The notes beneath the pieces are model-generated. The model had not been told where the DNA came from and ran no database searches. It saw only the letters and a program-made list of their open reading frames with translations. Positions 26,507 to 34,898 of a stretch of 52,888 nt of DNA are shown here, piece by piece (the stretch's first letter is position 1; each line of letters starts with the position of its first letter). Origin of the DNA: Halobacteriales archaeon (GTDB taxonomy: Archaea > Halobacteriota > Halobacteria > Halobacteriales > SKNY01); contig SKQO01000115.1 in the NCBI GenBank assembly GCA_007118975.1, forward strand, positions 1 to 52,888, given 5' to 3'. The translations under genes were made by a program, and so were the position numbers.

Positions 26507-26932
26507 TCAGTGCAGAACAGTGACGTCAATCGTTCGTTGTCTGGGGCCGTCGAGCTCGATGAAGAGCACGTCCTCGTACCCGCCGAACTGTAGCTCCCCG
26601 TCGATCAGTGGAACAAGCACCGGGCGCCGGACGAACGAGGCCAGAATATGGGCGTAGGCGTTGCGCTGGGTATCCGTATCGATGTGGAGCTGGTCGTGGA
26701 AGTACCATGCTCCCGGCGGCACGAGGTCCGTATAGGCTTCGAGCATGTCCTGGAGGAGGTGTTCCTCGGCCTCGTTCGTGGTCAAGGCCGCGCTCGTATG
26801 GCCGGTCCGTGCCAGAACAAGCCCGTCGTCGACCCCCTCGGCCGCCAGTGTACGCTCGATGTCGCCCGTAACGACGAGACACTCGAGACGTCGTTCCGAT
26901 TCAACCGTCACGCCGCTCGTGTGGAGCTCCAT
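26507..26932 (-). CDS. YjbQ family (UPF0047) protein
   Basis: 141 residues, the usual length. The conserved core is ARTGHTSAALTTNEAEEHLLQD, then HDQLHIDTDTQRNAYAHIL with the histidines that bind metal or substrate, and the closing GELQFGGYEDVLFIELDGP. Bacterial YjbQ proteins show weak thiamine-phosphate synthase activity; the natural role is unclear. The ATG at 26932 (MELHTSG) gives the family's normal N-terminus; upstream in-frame sequence to 27208 is not conserved. It lies 66 bases upstream of the TIM-like gene on the same strand, so the two may be co-transcribed. Confidence 0.9.
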   Translation of the reverse strand: MELHTSGVTVESERRLECLVVTGDIERTLAAEGVDDGLVLARTGHTSAALTTNEAEEHLLQDMLEAYTDLVPPGAWYFHDQLHIDTDTQRNAYAHILASFVRRPVLVPLIDGELQFGGYEDVLFIELDGPRQRTIDVTVLH

Positions 26933-27219
26933 GCGTTCTACCGTCGACCTCGTCGGACAACGGCAAAAAGCCACCCCGTCACCCACCTGGGCGGAATTGG
27001 ATGGAAACTGGCAGCTCCGCCATCCCGTGTCGGTCCAAAGGGGAGTTCGAGTAGTAAAGGACAAGCGAACGAGGGGGTGGACCCACGGTACGTCCTTCGC
27101 GTCTGCGGAAGCGCCTCCGATCGATGGGACATTGAGCACCGGGCGGCCACGTAGCCGGGGAAAGTGACTGTGGCCTAAAGAACACATTCGAGACGTCCGG
27201 ACATACATTTTTAAACCTC

Positions 27220-27540
27220 GTGTTGGAGGGGAGATTCAGGGTCTTTGATAGCACAGCTCTATATCCTCAGGAACTTGTGGTGTTGCTACTCGCAGCGGGA
27301 GGGCTCGTTCCCATCGCCGTCTACCGGGAGAAGGTGGCGAAGTGGGTGTTGCTCCCGTAAGTCTTCCTCTTCATTGGGGCCCTCCTGACGGACCTCGAAC
27401 ATCTCGTCTGGCAGGGCGCGCTGAATTACCTCGAACATGGGGTCGGCAACATCAGCGCGGGGGTGACGATGGGACTGGCGGCCTTCGTGGGGAAACAGCG
27501 ACTCGCGAGCTCGGGGGAACCGACGAGCGGAGGGAAATGA
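27220..27540 (+). pseudogene. Small membrane protein gene upstream of the histidine kinase, broken by TAA
   Basis: From a GTG at 27220 the frame runs 107 codons to the TGA at 27538-27540, interrupted at codon 47 (27358-27360) by TAA. Both sides are membrane-like. Before the stop stands ELVVLLLAAGGLVPIAVYREKVAKWV, shown here only as its hydrophobic part (VVLLLAAGGLVPI). After it come VFLFIGALLTDLEHLVW and HGVGNISAGVTMGLAAFV. Haloarchaeal histidine kinases are often preceded by a small membrane protein of this type. A Tyr codon changed to TAA would explain the break. The exact start is uncertain. It ends 3 bases before the kinase gene, so it belonged to the same transcript. Confidence 0.65.
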
Positions 27541-27543
27541 GCC

Positions 27544-28581
27544 GTGTGGCGCGAGACGCTTATTCCTTACCTCGATCTGGCCGGGATGGTTGGATTTCTC
27601 TTTGCTGCGGCCTACGGCACCTCGAATTATCGGACCGCGGATATTGAGCGCCCGTTCTGGCTCGCCTTTACTTTCACGGCCGGACTCGGCGCCCTCTGGC
27701 TCGGCCTCGTGAGCCTGGAGTGGTTCGGCGTCAGTCCGTTACTACTGGACGAGTTCAGCACGTCGCGTCAGGCCGTCGTGATCGGGCTCTACGCGATTGG
27801 GGTGATCGGAACTGATGTGATCGTCCGGGAATTGGGCAACACACGACGGGAGATCGATAAACGGGCCTCTATCGTCTCCGTCCTGAGTCGTCTGCTCCGG
27901 CACAATATTCGAAACGATATGACGATGATTCGCGGATATCTCATGGCGGACGGCGGGGAAGAGATCGTCAAGGAGAAAATCGACGAACTGCTCTCGACCA
28001 GCGAAAAGGCCAGAAAGCTCGAGCAGACCCTCAAAACGGACGAACCGTTTCGACAGGTATCGCTCGGTGCCATGTTACGGGAGATACAGGATGATATGCC
28101 GCGTACATATCGATGCGAATCGATCGACTTGGCGATCGGAGACACCGTAGATCTGCTGGTTCCCATCAGCATCCGGACTGCGCTCGAGGAACTCATCGAG
28201 AACGCAGTCGTCCATGGCGGTGAGAACCCGAGCGTCGTCGTGAAAGTGTCGACAACCCCGGAGACCATCCGATTTGCCGTCATCGACAATGGCCCGGGGT
28301 TACCGGCCTCCGAACAGCAGCTGCTTGACGAACTCGAGGAAACGGGGCTGTTGCACAGCGACGGAATCGGCCTGTGGCTGGTACAGTGGATTGCGGCCAA
28401 TCACGAGAGCGCGCTGGAGGCCCGCGTTGGGCCGGATGGGACGACCCATGTCGATCAGCTTACCCAGAGACACGACCGCGAAGCCGCATCGTCGGTTCGA
28501 GGTGGAAACTGGAAACGTCGGATACGATCGATATCGGGCGATTTTCGAGCAGCAACGCGAGGCATGTGTGCTCGTCAATGA
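27544..28581 (+). CDS. Sensor histidine kinase (C-terminus probably shifted out of frame)
   Basis: 345 residues as read. The first 100 hold about three hydrophobic helices, followed by an H-box (VLSRLLRHNIRNDM, phospho-acceptor His), an N-box (ALEELIENAVVHGG), a G1 box (DNGPGLP) and a G2 box (SDGIGLWLVQWI). It is an autophosphorylating kinase anchored in the membrane. The last 45 residues are very basic and unlike the family. In the +1 frame from about 28445 the expected kinase ending (TMSISLPRD) appears and continues into a PAS domain. One extra C in the CCC run at 28445-28447 would account for this. The restored product would be about 432 residues. Confidence 0.85.
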   Translation: MWRETLIPYLDLAGMVGFLFAAAYGTSNYRTADIERPFWLAFTFTAGLGALWLGLVSLEWFGVSPLLLDEFSTSRQAVVIGLYAIGVIGTDVIVRELGNTRREIDKRASIVSVLSRLLRHNIRNDMTMIRGYLMADGGEEIVKEKIDELLSTSEKARKLEQTLKTDEPFRQVSLGAMLREIQDDMPRTYRCESIDLAIGDTVDLLVPISIRTALEELIENAVVHGGENPSVVVKVSTTPETIRFAVIDNGPGLPASEQQLLDELEETGLLHSDGIGLWLVQWIAANHESALEARVGPDGTTHVDQLTQRHDREAASSVRGGNWKRRIRSISGDFRAATRGMCARQ

Positions 28582-28843
28582 CAATGGGCGAATACTCGAT
28601 GCGAATCAGGCTGCCTGCGACCTGCTCGGATACGAATCAGCAGACGTATTGGGGAGGGCACTCGAGGACGGTGCGCCGACAACCATCGAGTTCGATACGA
28701 TCCTCGAGGAAAGTCGCACTTTGGATGCCGCCACGGGTGAACTCGAGTTCGGGGGCGAGACAAGATCGGCCACGTTCACGGCTGTCGCGGACATCACGAT
28801 CGGCGAACACCTCCTGGTGATCTCCGAGGATCGCAAACACTGA
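28502..28843 (+). CDS. PAS domain, either a separate overlapping gene or the frameshifted end of the kinase
   Basis: The +1 frame after the kinase encodes a PAS domain. The core reads YRAIFEQQREACVLVNDNG, then ILDANQAACDLLGYESADVLGR, and the frame closes with HLLVISEDRKH. If it is a gene of its own, a GTG at 28502 could start a 113-residue protein overlapping the kinase frame by 80 bases. If the kinase has lost its frame near 28445, this is its C-terminal domain. PAS domains bind ligands or dimerise. I consider the frameshift the likelier reading because the kinase's own in-frame tail is not kinase-like. Confidence 0.7.
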   Translation: METGNVGYDRYRAIFEQQREACVLVNDNGRILDANQAACDLLGYESADVLGRALEDGAPTTIEFDTILEESRTLDAATGELEFGGETRSATFTAVADITIGEHLLVISEDRKH

Positions 28844-28954
28844 CATCATCGACGAGTCATCCGGATGCGGTCGTTGCCATCTGTGGAAGGCTAACACGAA
28901 ACGCGACGCGTGCATTTCCAAACACGAAAATAAACGGGACGGCCACCGCTGCAC

Positions 28955-30148
28955 GTGGGCGAGCACCGACACAATGGAGGAGATCGCGAACTGCTGGTTC
29001 GCGGGTACTCAGGCCGGCTGTTGATCAGCCTCTCGATCGCCTACCTCGCGATCCAGTTCGGCAGGAACGTGCTCTCGCCACTCTTGCCGACTATTATCGA
29101 GGACCTGGCGATTACCCCGTTTCAGGCCGGACTCGCGCTGACCGTTATCTCCTCGACGTACGCCCTCAGCATGTATCCGGGTGGGCGGCTGTCCGATCAG
29201 TTATCGCGGAAGACTGTCATCGTGGCGGCGGCACTCGTTTCGATCGGCGGATTCGCGCTCCTGACAGTCGCCTTTTCGTACGGCCCGTTCCTCCTAGGGG
29301 CGGCCGTGCTCGGACTGGGTGCCGGGCTGTACTGGATTGCGCTGCGTGCCCTGCTCGCGGATCTATTCCTCGAGCGCCGTGGCCAGGCCTTCGGGATTCA
29401 GGATTCTCTCGGCTTCATCGGGCCAGTCCTCGCCGCGGGCGGGGCGGTCGCGGTTCTCGCGGTCGCCACCTGGCATGCGTCCTTCGTCCCTGTGATCGCG
29501 ATTCTACTGGTCTCCGTGGTACTTGCTCACGTCTGGATTCGTGAGCCCTACGTACTGGATCGTGTGCGATTAGATATCCGCGCGACGGGCAACCGGGTGT
29601 TCGGTGACCCGAAGATCCGGAAGTTGATGATTGCCTACACGAGCGGTATTTTCGCCATGCAGGCGGTGATCGGATTTCTCCCGCTGTTTCTCTCCGCAGA
29701 GCACGGATTCTCCGCGACACTGGCGAGTGCAGGATTCGCAGTGTTGTTCACCGGCGCGATCATTACGCTGCCGATCGCGGGCTTTCTAGGGGACCGCTTT
29801 GCCTACCTTCCGGTGGCGATTGGAGGATTGGCGGTGAGTCTGACCGGGCTGTTGATATTCGTCTTCCTTTCCCATCCGCTGCTGGCGTTGCTCGGCGTTC
29901 TGAGCTTCGGGCTCGGCATCTGGGCGTTCCCGCCCGTGATTCAGGCCTATATTTTCACGAGGCTTCCCGCCGACAGCATGGGTGGAGATTATGGGGCGTT
30001 CAAAATGATCTACGCGGGGATCGGTGGGCTCGGACCAGCATACGTCGGATTCATGGTCGGATACGTCTCCTATACGGTGGCATTTCTCGGATTGATCCCG
30101 TTCCTGGTCGTTTCGATGGCCATCTTCGGACGGTTCTGGGCAGGGTGA
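28955..30148 (+). CDS. Major facilitator superfamily transporter
   Basis: 397 residues with about 12 transmembrane helices. The loop between helices 2 and 3 carries the MFS motif A variant GGRLSDQLSRKTV; the second half repeats the pattern at GFLGDRFAYLP. It moves a small solute, either in or out, by proton or ion coupling. It is the only intact solute carrier in the window besides the two APC permeases and TSUP, so it is a candidate for bringing in a sugar or sugar acid. The GTG at 28955 is the only clear start; the first 20 residues are polar and the first helix follows. Confidence 0.9.
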   Translation: MGEHRHNGGDRELLVRGYSGRLLISLSIAYLAIQFGRNVLSPLLPTIIEDLAITPFQAGLALTVISSTYALSMYPGGRLSDQLSRKTVIVAAALVSIGGFALLTVAFSYGPFLLGAAVLGLGAGLYWIALRALLADLFLERRGQAFGIQDSLGFIGPVLAAGGAVAVLAVATWHASFVPVIAILLVSVVLAHVWIREPYVLDRVRLDIRATGNRVFGDPKIRKLMIAYTSGIFAMQAVIGFLPLFLSAEHGFSATLASAGFAVLFTGAIITLPIAGFLGDRFAYLPVAIGGLAVSLTGLLIFVFLSHPLLALLGVLSFGLGIWAFPPVIQAYIFTRLPADSMGGDYGAFKMIYAGIGGLGPAYVGFMVGYVSYTVAFLGLIPFLVVSMAIFGRFWAG

Positions 30149-30169
30149 CAGGGACTCGAAGCGATCCGG

Positions 30170-30472
30170 TTACGATTCAAGGGGTTCGAGTTCCCCTTCT
30201 TCGACTTCGATCCGCACACCGGCTTTTCTCTCCGGGAACTCCTCCGGGAGTTCGTTCATGTCGCGAACCGTCACTGAGACGACCCAGTCGTCGTTGCGCG
30301 TTCCGATTCCCACCGCGACGAGCCACTCCTCGCCACCGTACTGCTCGGCGATGTGGTCTCTCACGTGGGAGGCGCGTGCCCGTCCCGGATCCACGCACCC
30401 CGGCAGCACCATCGCCAAAGCCGTTCCTACAAGGACGAACGCTCGACGCGGGCAAAGATCATCCTGGATCAT
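30170..30472 (-). CDS. Small putative lipoprotein
   Basis: 100 residues. The N-terminus is MIQDDLCPRR followed by a hydrophobic stretch ending in a lipobox-like LAMVLPGC (Cys26), so the mature protein is probably lipid-anchored outside the cell. The rest is acidic (WLVAVGIGTRNDDWVVSVTVRDM, cut here to VAVGIGTRNDDWVVSVTVR) and resembles short haloarchaeal proteins without assigned function. Its start overlaps the stop of the membrane gene at 30469-30696 by 4 bases, an operon-like coupling. It is convergent with the MFS gene, 21 bases away. Confidence 0.65.
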   Translation of the reverse strand: MIQDDLCPRRAFVLVGTALAMVLPGCVDPGRARASHVRDHIAEQYGGEEWLVAVGIGTRNDDWVVSVTVRDMNELPEEFPERKAGVRIEVEEGELEPLES

Positions 30473-30696
30473 CGATATTGTTGGAGCGCGCGCGGCGTTC
30501 GGACCGGTCGGTCCGGTTCCCAGTGCTGGAACGAGACGAACAACGCGACGAAGAGGACCTGTAGGATGGCGACGTAGGAGACATCCGAGGCTGCCACCAG
30601 GGAGAGCTCCCGTATCCACACCAGGAACAACCAACTCGGCGCGGCGACCAGCAGTACCTGCGTGACTGCGATTCCCAGTGTCCGCACTCGGGGCAT
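30469..30696 (-). CDS. Small membrane protein
   Basis: 75 residues with two hydrophobic helices (GIAVTQVLLVAAPSWLFLVW and SYVAILQVLFVALFVSF) and a basic C-terminal tail. No family is recognised. It is translationally coupled to the following lipoprotein gene (4-base overlap). An upstream in-frame start at 30786 would add 30 residues with several Cys and no sign of conservation, so I prefer the ATG at 30696. Confidence 0.6.
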   Translation of the reverse strand: MPRVRTLGIAVTQVLLVAAPSWLFLVWIRELSLVAASDVSYVAILQVLFVALFVSFQHWEPDRPVRTPRALQQYR

Positions 30697-30807
30697 GGTA
30701 CGACAACATACCCCGGGGGACTGGATAAAACAGTCGGCGGGAGTAACGGTCAGGGAGCAACCGAGATGTGTCACCCCTGCACTCACGACGACCCACAGTG
30801 CGCGGGG

Positions 30808-31713
30808 TTACCGCTCTTCGATCGCGAGGGCATCGCGTGTGTAGTCTTCGAGCAGCCCACGAAAACGAGCCCGTTCCGCACTCGAGAACCCGTGCGCTCG
30901 GATGACGAGCCCGGTGAGGACAGCCAGTATCGCGGGGACGGAAAACACGCCCACCAAAACGAGCTCGGAGGCGAGGAAGGGAACAGCTTCTACAAACCGT
31001 CTCCACACGAAAAACACGACCCAACACCCAAGTAGTCCGCCGATGGCGGTACCGCCGATCAGTGATCGGGTACAGTCCGCGGCGTCAGATGACGTGAAGA
31101 CCCACGCCACCGTCCCAACCACGAGGAGGATCACGAAAGGGAGCAATGCCTCCAACAGCAAGGATGTCACGCCGAACTGGTCGATCTCCCAGGGGATGCG
31201 CGGGTATTGAATGCCGGTCCCCGCAAAGGCCCCACCACCCAGCAATCCGACGGCCAGGCCATGTATCGACACCCACTGCCGTCCCCATCCTTTCTCGGCG
31301 TCGACCCGCCCGAATGCGATGCCACAGATGACCGCGAGGCCGACAGCGATTCCCTGGTAAAAGAAATCACGGATTGCTGCTTCCACAAGGGAAGCAGCCA
31401 CTAACGGATATGTAGGTAACATCACAGCAAGGATGGCCCCGGCGACTACATACCCGATCAGCCACCCGAGGAAACCACCTCCGAGGGCAACCTCGAACCA
31501 CCGAGACACGTGGTCTGACACGCGCCGCCGCGATCGCCAGCCGAGGGACCAGCCGCCGGCGATCGGAAGCAGAAAGGCGAGGACGAGATAGAGCCCTTGC
31601 AGCAGGCGCGCAGTGGGGGCCACCGTGTACACCAGGACCGAGGCCTGTATCGCGACCGCACAGGTCGCCGCCAGCAAGACGGTCGGCTTCGTCACGAGCC
31701 AGCCCTCTGTCAT
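30808..31713 (-). CDS. Polytopic membrane protein of unknown function
   Basis: 301 residues from the ATG at 31713 (MTEGWLVTKP); a start 17 codons upstream is possible. About eight hydrophobic helices, with Gly-rich turns such as GGGFLGWLIGYVVAGAIL and GGTAIGGLLGCWVVFFVW, and a polar C-terminus (HGFSSAERARFRGLLEDYT). I recognise no transport or enzymatic motif. Not a known transporter family as far as I can tell. It precedes the two small genes at 30469-30696 and 30170-30472 on the same strand, with a gap of 111 bases. Confidence 0.7.
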   Translation of the reverse strand: MTEGWLVTKPTVLLAATCAVAIQASVLVYTVAPTARLLQGLYLVLAFLLPIAGGWSLGWRSRRRVSDHVSRWFEVALGGGFLGWLIGYVVAGAILAVMLPTYPLVAASLVEAAIRDFFYQGIAVGLAVICGIAFGRVDAEKGWGRQWVSIHGLAVGLLGGGAFAGTGIQYPRIPWEIDQFGVTSLLLEALLPFVILLVVGTVAWVFTSSDAADCTRSLIGGTAIGGLLGCWVVFFVWRRFVEAVPFLASELVLVGVFSVPAILAVLTGLVIRAHGFSSAERARFRGLLEDYTRDALAIEER

Positions 31714-31813
31714 TGGTGTGAGGTGACTAGGCCGATCGAATAATCGACCGGGGCGAACTCCCAACGACCATCTAATGGCAGTGGTGTGTCACGAGGACAA
31801 CACCACGATATAC

Positions 31814-32591
31814 TCAGTCGCCGGCTTCGAGCGAGTTGACCAGCTCGCAGATGTTTTCGACTGCCGCCGTGACCAGGGCCTCGCCGGTCTCCCGAGTGGC
31901 TGCCGTCGGGTCGCCGATGTTTCCCGCCTCGGTCAACTCCTCCATTTCCGCCGCCGAGAGGGCCCACCCCACCCGGTTGTCCCCATAGGCATCATAGGCA
32001 GTGAGCGGGACCGATTCGGCCGGGGGATCGATTGGCGTCGCCCGGTCCATCCGGACCAGTTCCGGATACAATGCGAGCATTAGACTGGTCTCGAACTAGG
32101 CCGCGTGAAACGATACCGCCGTGCGACGATGTTCCTCGGCTGCGTCCTCGAAAACTCTGAACAGCGGGACGTGAAAGGCATCCAGGTCGTGCTCGGTGCG
32201 TAGCTCTCGGACGACGATTTCAAGCTCCGGATCCTGTGCCAGGTAGCGGCCGTTTAACAACAACACGTGATCGATCCCCCACTCCCCCGCGGAGACACAG
32301 ATGTCCCGAACGTACCGTTGGAACGTTTCCGATTCGACGGTGAGCGTCCCCGGGCGAAACGTGTGGTGAGGGCTCACGCCGTACCAGATCGGCGGCGCAA
32401 GCAGACACGACGCCTGGTTGGCCACCCGATGTCCCGATGGCATCGGGCATAAATACGTCCACGCCGAGCGGCATTTGGTGTCCGTGCTGTTCGGTGCTCC
32501 CGACGGGAAGTAGCAACGTCCCCGTTTCCTCGACGGCCGCTTCGACCTCCTGCCACGTCATCTCCGCGAGTTCATATGGATCGAGGCTCAT
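31814..32591 (-). pseudogene. Creatininase family gene with a frameshift and an in-frame TAG
   Basis: The start (ATG 32591, MSLDPYELAEM) reads through the metal motif GSTEQHGHQMPLGVDVF. The frame must then shift near 32430-32437 to continue into the family's central part (SCLLAPPIWYGVSPHH, then VLLLNG). In that second frame a TAG at 32096-32098 interrupts HAA-stop-FETSLMLALYPELV, where relatives read HAGEFETS, consistent with GAG changed to TAG. The stretch after LLLNG lacks the HGGN metal motif expected there (reads RYLAQ). With two breaks and a missing metal motif the gene is dead. Creatininases open cyclic amides or related rings. Confidence 0.8.
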
Positions 32592-32761
32592 CTTGTGTCG
32601 CGTTCGCAGGGTGTACACATAGAAATGACCGGAACCGCCGGGATCAATACCGTACTCGCCCCCCACTCAGTCTCCAACATGGCGGGAGGGTCGACGGGGT
32701 GAAATCGTGGATCGCTCGGCCACCAGATACATGGATGCCGACGGTGAGTCGTGACTCACGC

Positions 32762-33739
32762 ATGCAAATCGGCCTTTTCACGGCCCACGAAGAGTACGCC
32801 CCGAGCACCCTGATCGACCACGCCCGCGCCGGTGAGCGGGCCGGCTTCGATACTGTGTGGACCAGCGATCACATCCATCCGTGGTGGCACACGGACGCAC
32901 ATTGTGGGGCCGCCTGGCCGTGGCTCGGGACTGCGCTGGCCGAAACGGATCACGTGGCCATGGGGACGGGGGTGACACCGCCGATCGGCCGGTACCACCC
33001 GGGGATGATCGCGCAGACGTTCGCGACGCTGGGTGAGTTGTTCCCTGGACGTGTGTTCTTCACCCTGGCGACCGGGGAATCCATGAACGAAGTGCCGCTC
33101 GGGTTCGAGTGGCCGCCATACCCTGCGCGACGGGAGCGATTGATCGAAGCCTGTGAGATCATCACGCAACTGTGGACCGGCGAATTCATCACGTACGCAG
33201 GAGATCACTGGCAGACCAACAGCTGCAAGCTCTATACCCTGCCGTCCGACCCTGTCCCGCTCTACGTTGCCGGCAACGGGCCCAAAACGACGGAGGTAGC
33301 CGGCCGGTACGCCGACGGCTTTCTCACCCTGGTCGATATCGATCGGTACGAAGAGCAGTTGGTGCCTGCACTGGAACGCGGGGCCGCGGAAGTGGATCGG
33401 GACCCGACTGAGATCAAACGAATCAGACAACTGCTCGTCTCCTATGGGGAGGATTACGACGAGGCGCTGGCATCGACCGGGTTTTGGCGGGGTGTTCCAG
33501 CCGTTGGGTTCGACGAGGAAATCCCGGATCCACGGGAGATCGAGGCCGCCGGGCGGGAGTATCCTTTCGAAAAGATGGCAGAGACGTGGCTCGTGACGAC
33601 CGATCCGGCGGATATCATCGACAGCCTCAAGGCCTGTGAGGCGGCCGGCTTCGACGAAGTCGAGATTCATTCGGCAAGCCCCGACCAACACGCCTTCATC
33701 GAGGTGATGGGCGACGAGGTAATCCCGGCGTTTCACTAA
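32762..33739 (+). CDS. F420-dependent LLM-class oxidoreductase, glucose-6-P dehydrogenase-like
   Basis: 325 residues of the luciferase-like monooxygenase barrel. It parallels mycobacterial F420-dependent glucose-6-phosphate dehydrogenase: TVWTSDHIHPWWH matches the SDHFQPWRH block with the catalytic His, TGVTPPIGRYHPGMIAQTFA the next, and FFTLATGESMNEVPLG the cofactor-binding GTGEALNE block. It likely oxidises a sugar or other alcohol with coenzyme F420, which haloarchaea possess. It is the first of three genes on this strand (with a PGDH_C oxidoreductase and a sugar-acid dehydratase). The ATG at 32762 begins the first strand; the frame is open further upstream without homology. Confidence 0.9.
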   Translation: MQIGLFTAHEEYAPSTLIDHARAGERAGFDTVWTSDHIHPWWHTDAHCGAAWPWLGTALAETDHVAMGTGVTPPIGRYHPGMIAQTFATLGELFPGRVFFTLATGESMNEVPLGFEWPPYPARRERLIEACEIITQLWTGEFITYAGDHWQTNSCKLYTLPSDPVPLYVAGNGPKTTEVAGRYADGFLTLVDIDRYEEQLVPALERGAAEVDRDPTEIKRIRQLLVSYGEDYDEALASTGFWRGVPAVGFDEEIPDPREIEAAGREYPFEKMAETWLVTTDPADIIDSLKACEAAGFDEVEIHSASPDQHAFIEVMGDEVIPAFH

Positions 33740-33853
33740 CGGGTTGATTCGTATCGAACCGTAGCACGCAGCCCCGGTTTATCGACGCGATTACTGGTGA
33801 CCGGACACGCGACGCCCACAAGCTATTTTCCCGTCCTGGGGGACCGTGAGGTG

Positions 33854-34711
33854 ATGGGTATTCAAGTCGCGCTGCTTGGCGCGGGAGGCAAAATGGGGTG
33901 TCGGATCACCGACCAGCTGCAGCATGATGGTGCGTATTCGATCTCGTACGTCGAGCCCGGAGAAACCGGGCAGGCGCGGCTAGCGAGTCGCGGGATCACG
34001 GCTGTCGATCCCCCGGAAGAAGCTGTTCCCGGTGCAGATGTCGTCGTATTGGCCGTTCCGGACGAGCGTATCGGCACCGTGGCGAGGGAGGTCCTCCCGC
34101 TGATGGAACGGGGATCGATGTTACTCTTGTTGGACCCTGCTGCTGCCCACGCCGGCGTCCTCCCGGAGCGAGCAGATATCACGGTGTTCGTGAGCCATCC
34201 CTGCCATCCTTCGTTCCTGATGGCGGAGACATCGCTCGCAGCGGAGCATCCGGACTGGTTCGGGGGCCAGGGCCTGGACACCCAAGACATCATCTGCGCG
34301 TTGCATCGAGGGGACGAAGCGGATTATCCCACAGGCGAGGCGATCGCCCGCGACATCTTTGCACCAGTTCGCACGGCCCATCGTGTCACGACCGCACAAA
34401 TGGCCATCCTGGAGCCCGCGTTGGTCGAGACCGTACTCGGGACCTGTCTGACCGTTCTGCGTGAGGGAATGGAGCGCGCGACCCAGATGGGCGTCCCCGA
34501 GGACGCGGCGCGGGCGATGCTCTACGGCCACCTGCGGATCGAATTCGGGATCATCTTCGGGCACACCGACTTCCCGCTCTCGGACGGGGCCCAGCTGGCA
34601 ATCGAGGACGGAAAACGGGAACTGCTGCGGGATGACTGGGAGGATCGGGTGTTCGACCCCGAAAACGTCAAACAGAGCGTTGAACGAATCGCAGGAGATG
34701 AAGCCGGTTAG
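33854..34711 (+). CDS. NAD-binding oxidoreductase with PGDH_C domain (D-apionate oxidoisomerase-like)
   Basis: 285 residues. The N-terminal Rossmann fold (VALLGAGGKMGCRI, then VVVLAVPDERIG) resembles 6-phosphogluconate dehydrogenase. The C-terminal half (FVSHPCHPSF, then TTAQMAILEPALVETV and GHLRIEFGIIFG) matches the PGDH_C domain seen in D-apionate oxidoisomerase and related enzymes. Such proteins oxidise or isomerise branched or four-carbon sugar acids. An ATG at 33854 (MGIQVALLGAG) follows a GAGGTG element and is the best start. It lies 114 bases downstream of the F420 enzyme and 187 upstream of a dehydratase on the same strand. Confidence 0.82.
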   Translation: MGIQVALLGAGGKMGCRITDQLQHDGAYSISYVEPGETGQARLASRGITAVDPPEEAVPGADVVVLAVPDERIGTVAREVLPLMERGSMLLLLDPAAAHAGVLPERADITVFVSHPCHPSFLMAETSLAAEHPDWFGGQGLDTQDIICALHRGDEADYPTGEAIARDIFAPVRTAHRVTTAQMAILEPALVETVLGTCLTVLREGMERATQMGVPEDAARAMLYGHLRIEFGIIFGHTDFPLSDGAQLAIEDGKRELLRDDWEDRVFDPENVKQSVERIAGDEAG

Positions 34712-34898
34712 CCTCGAACATCCGGCCGTGGATCAAGAACCGGCGAGCAGTACTGAGATCACCGTTACCGCCTTCTGGGGCCATCAACGCTTGTGAGAAT
34801 GGGAACGGAGATCCGCCAATCGCGAGATTAGCGGACCTGATCCCATGTACAGCCAGTACCTTGATGCTTGGGGCGTGTGACGACTCCGGTTGATTCTC

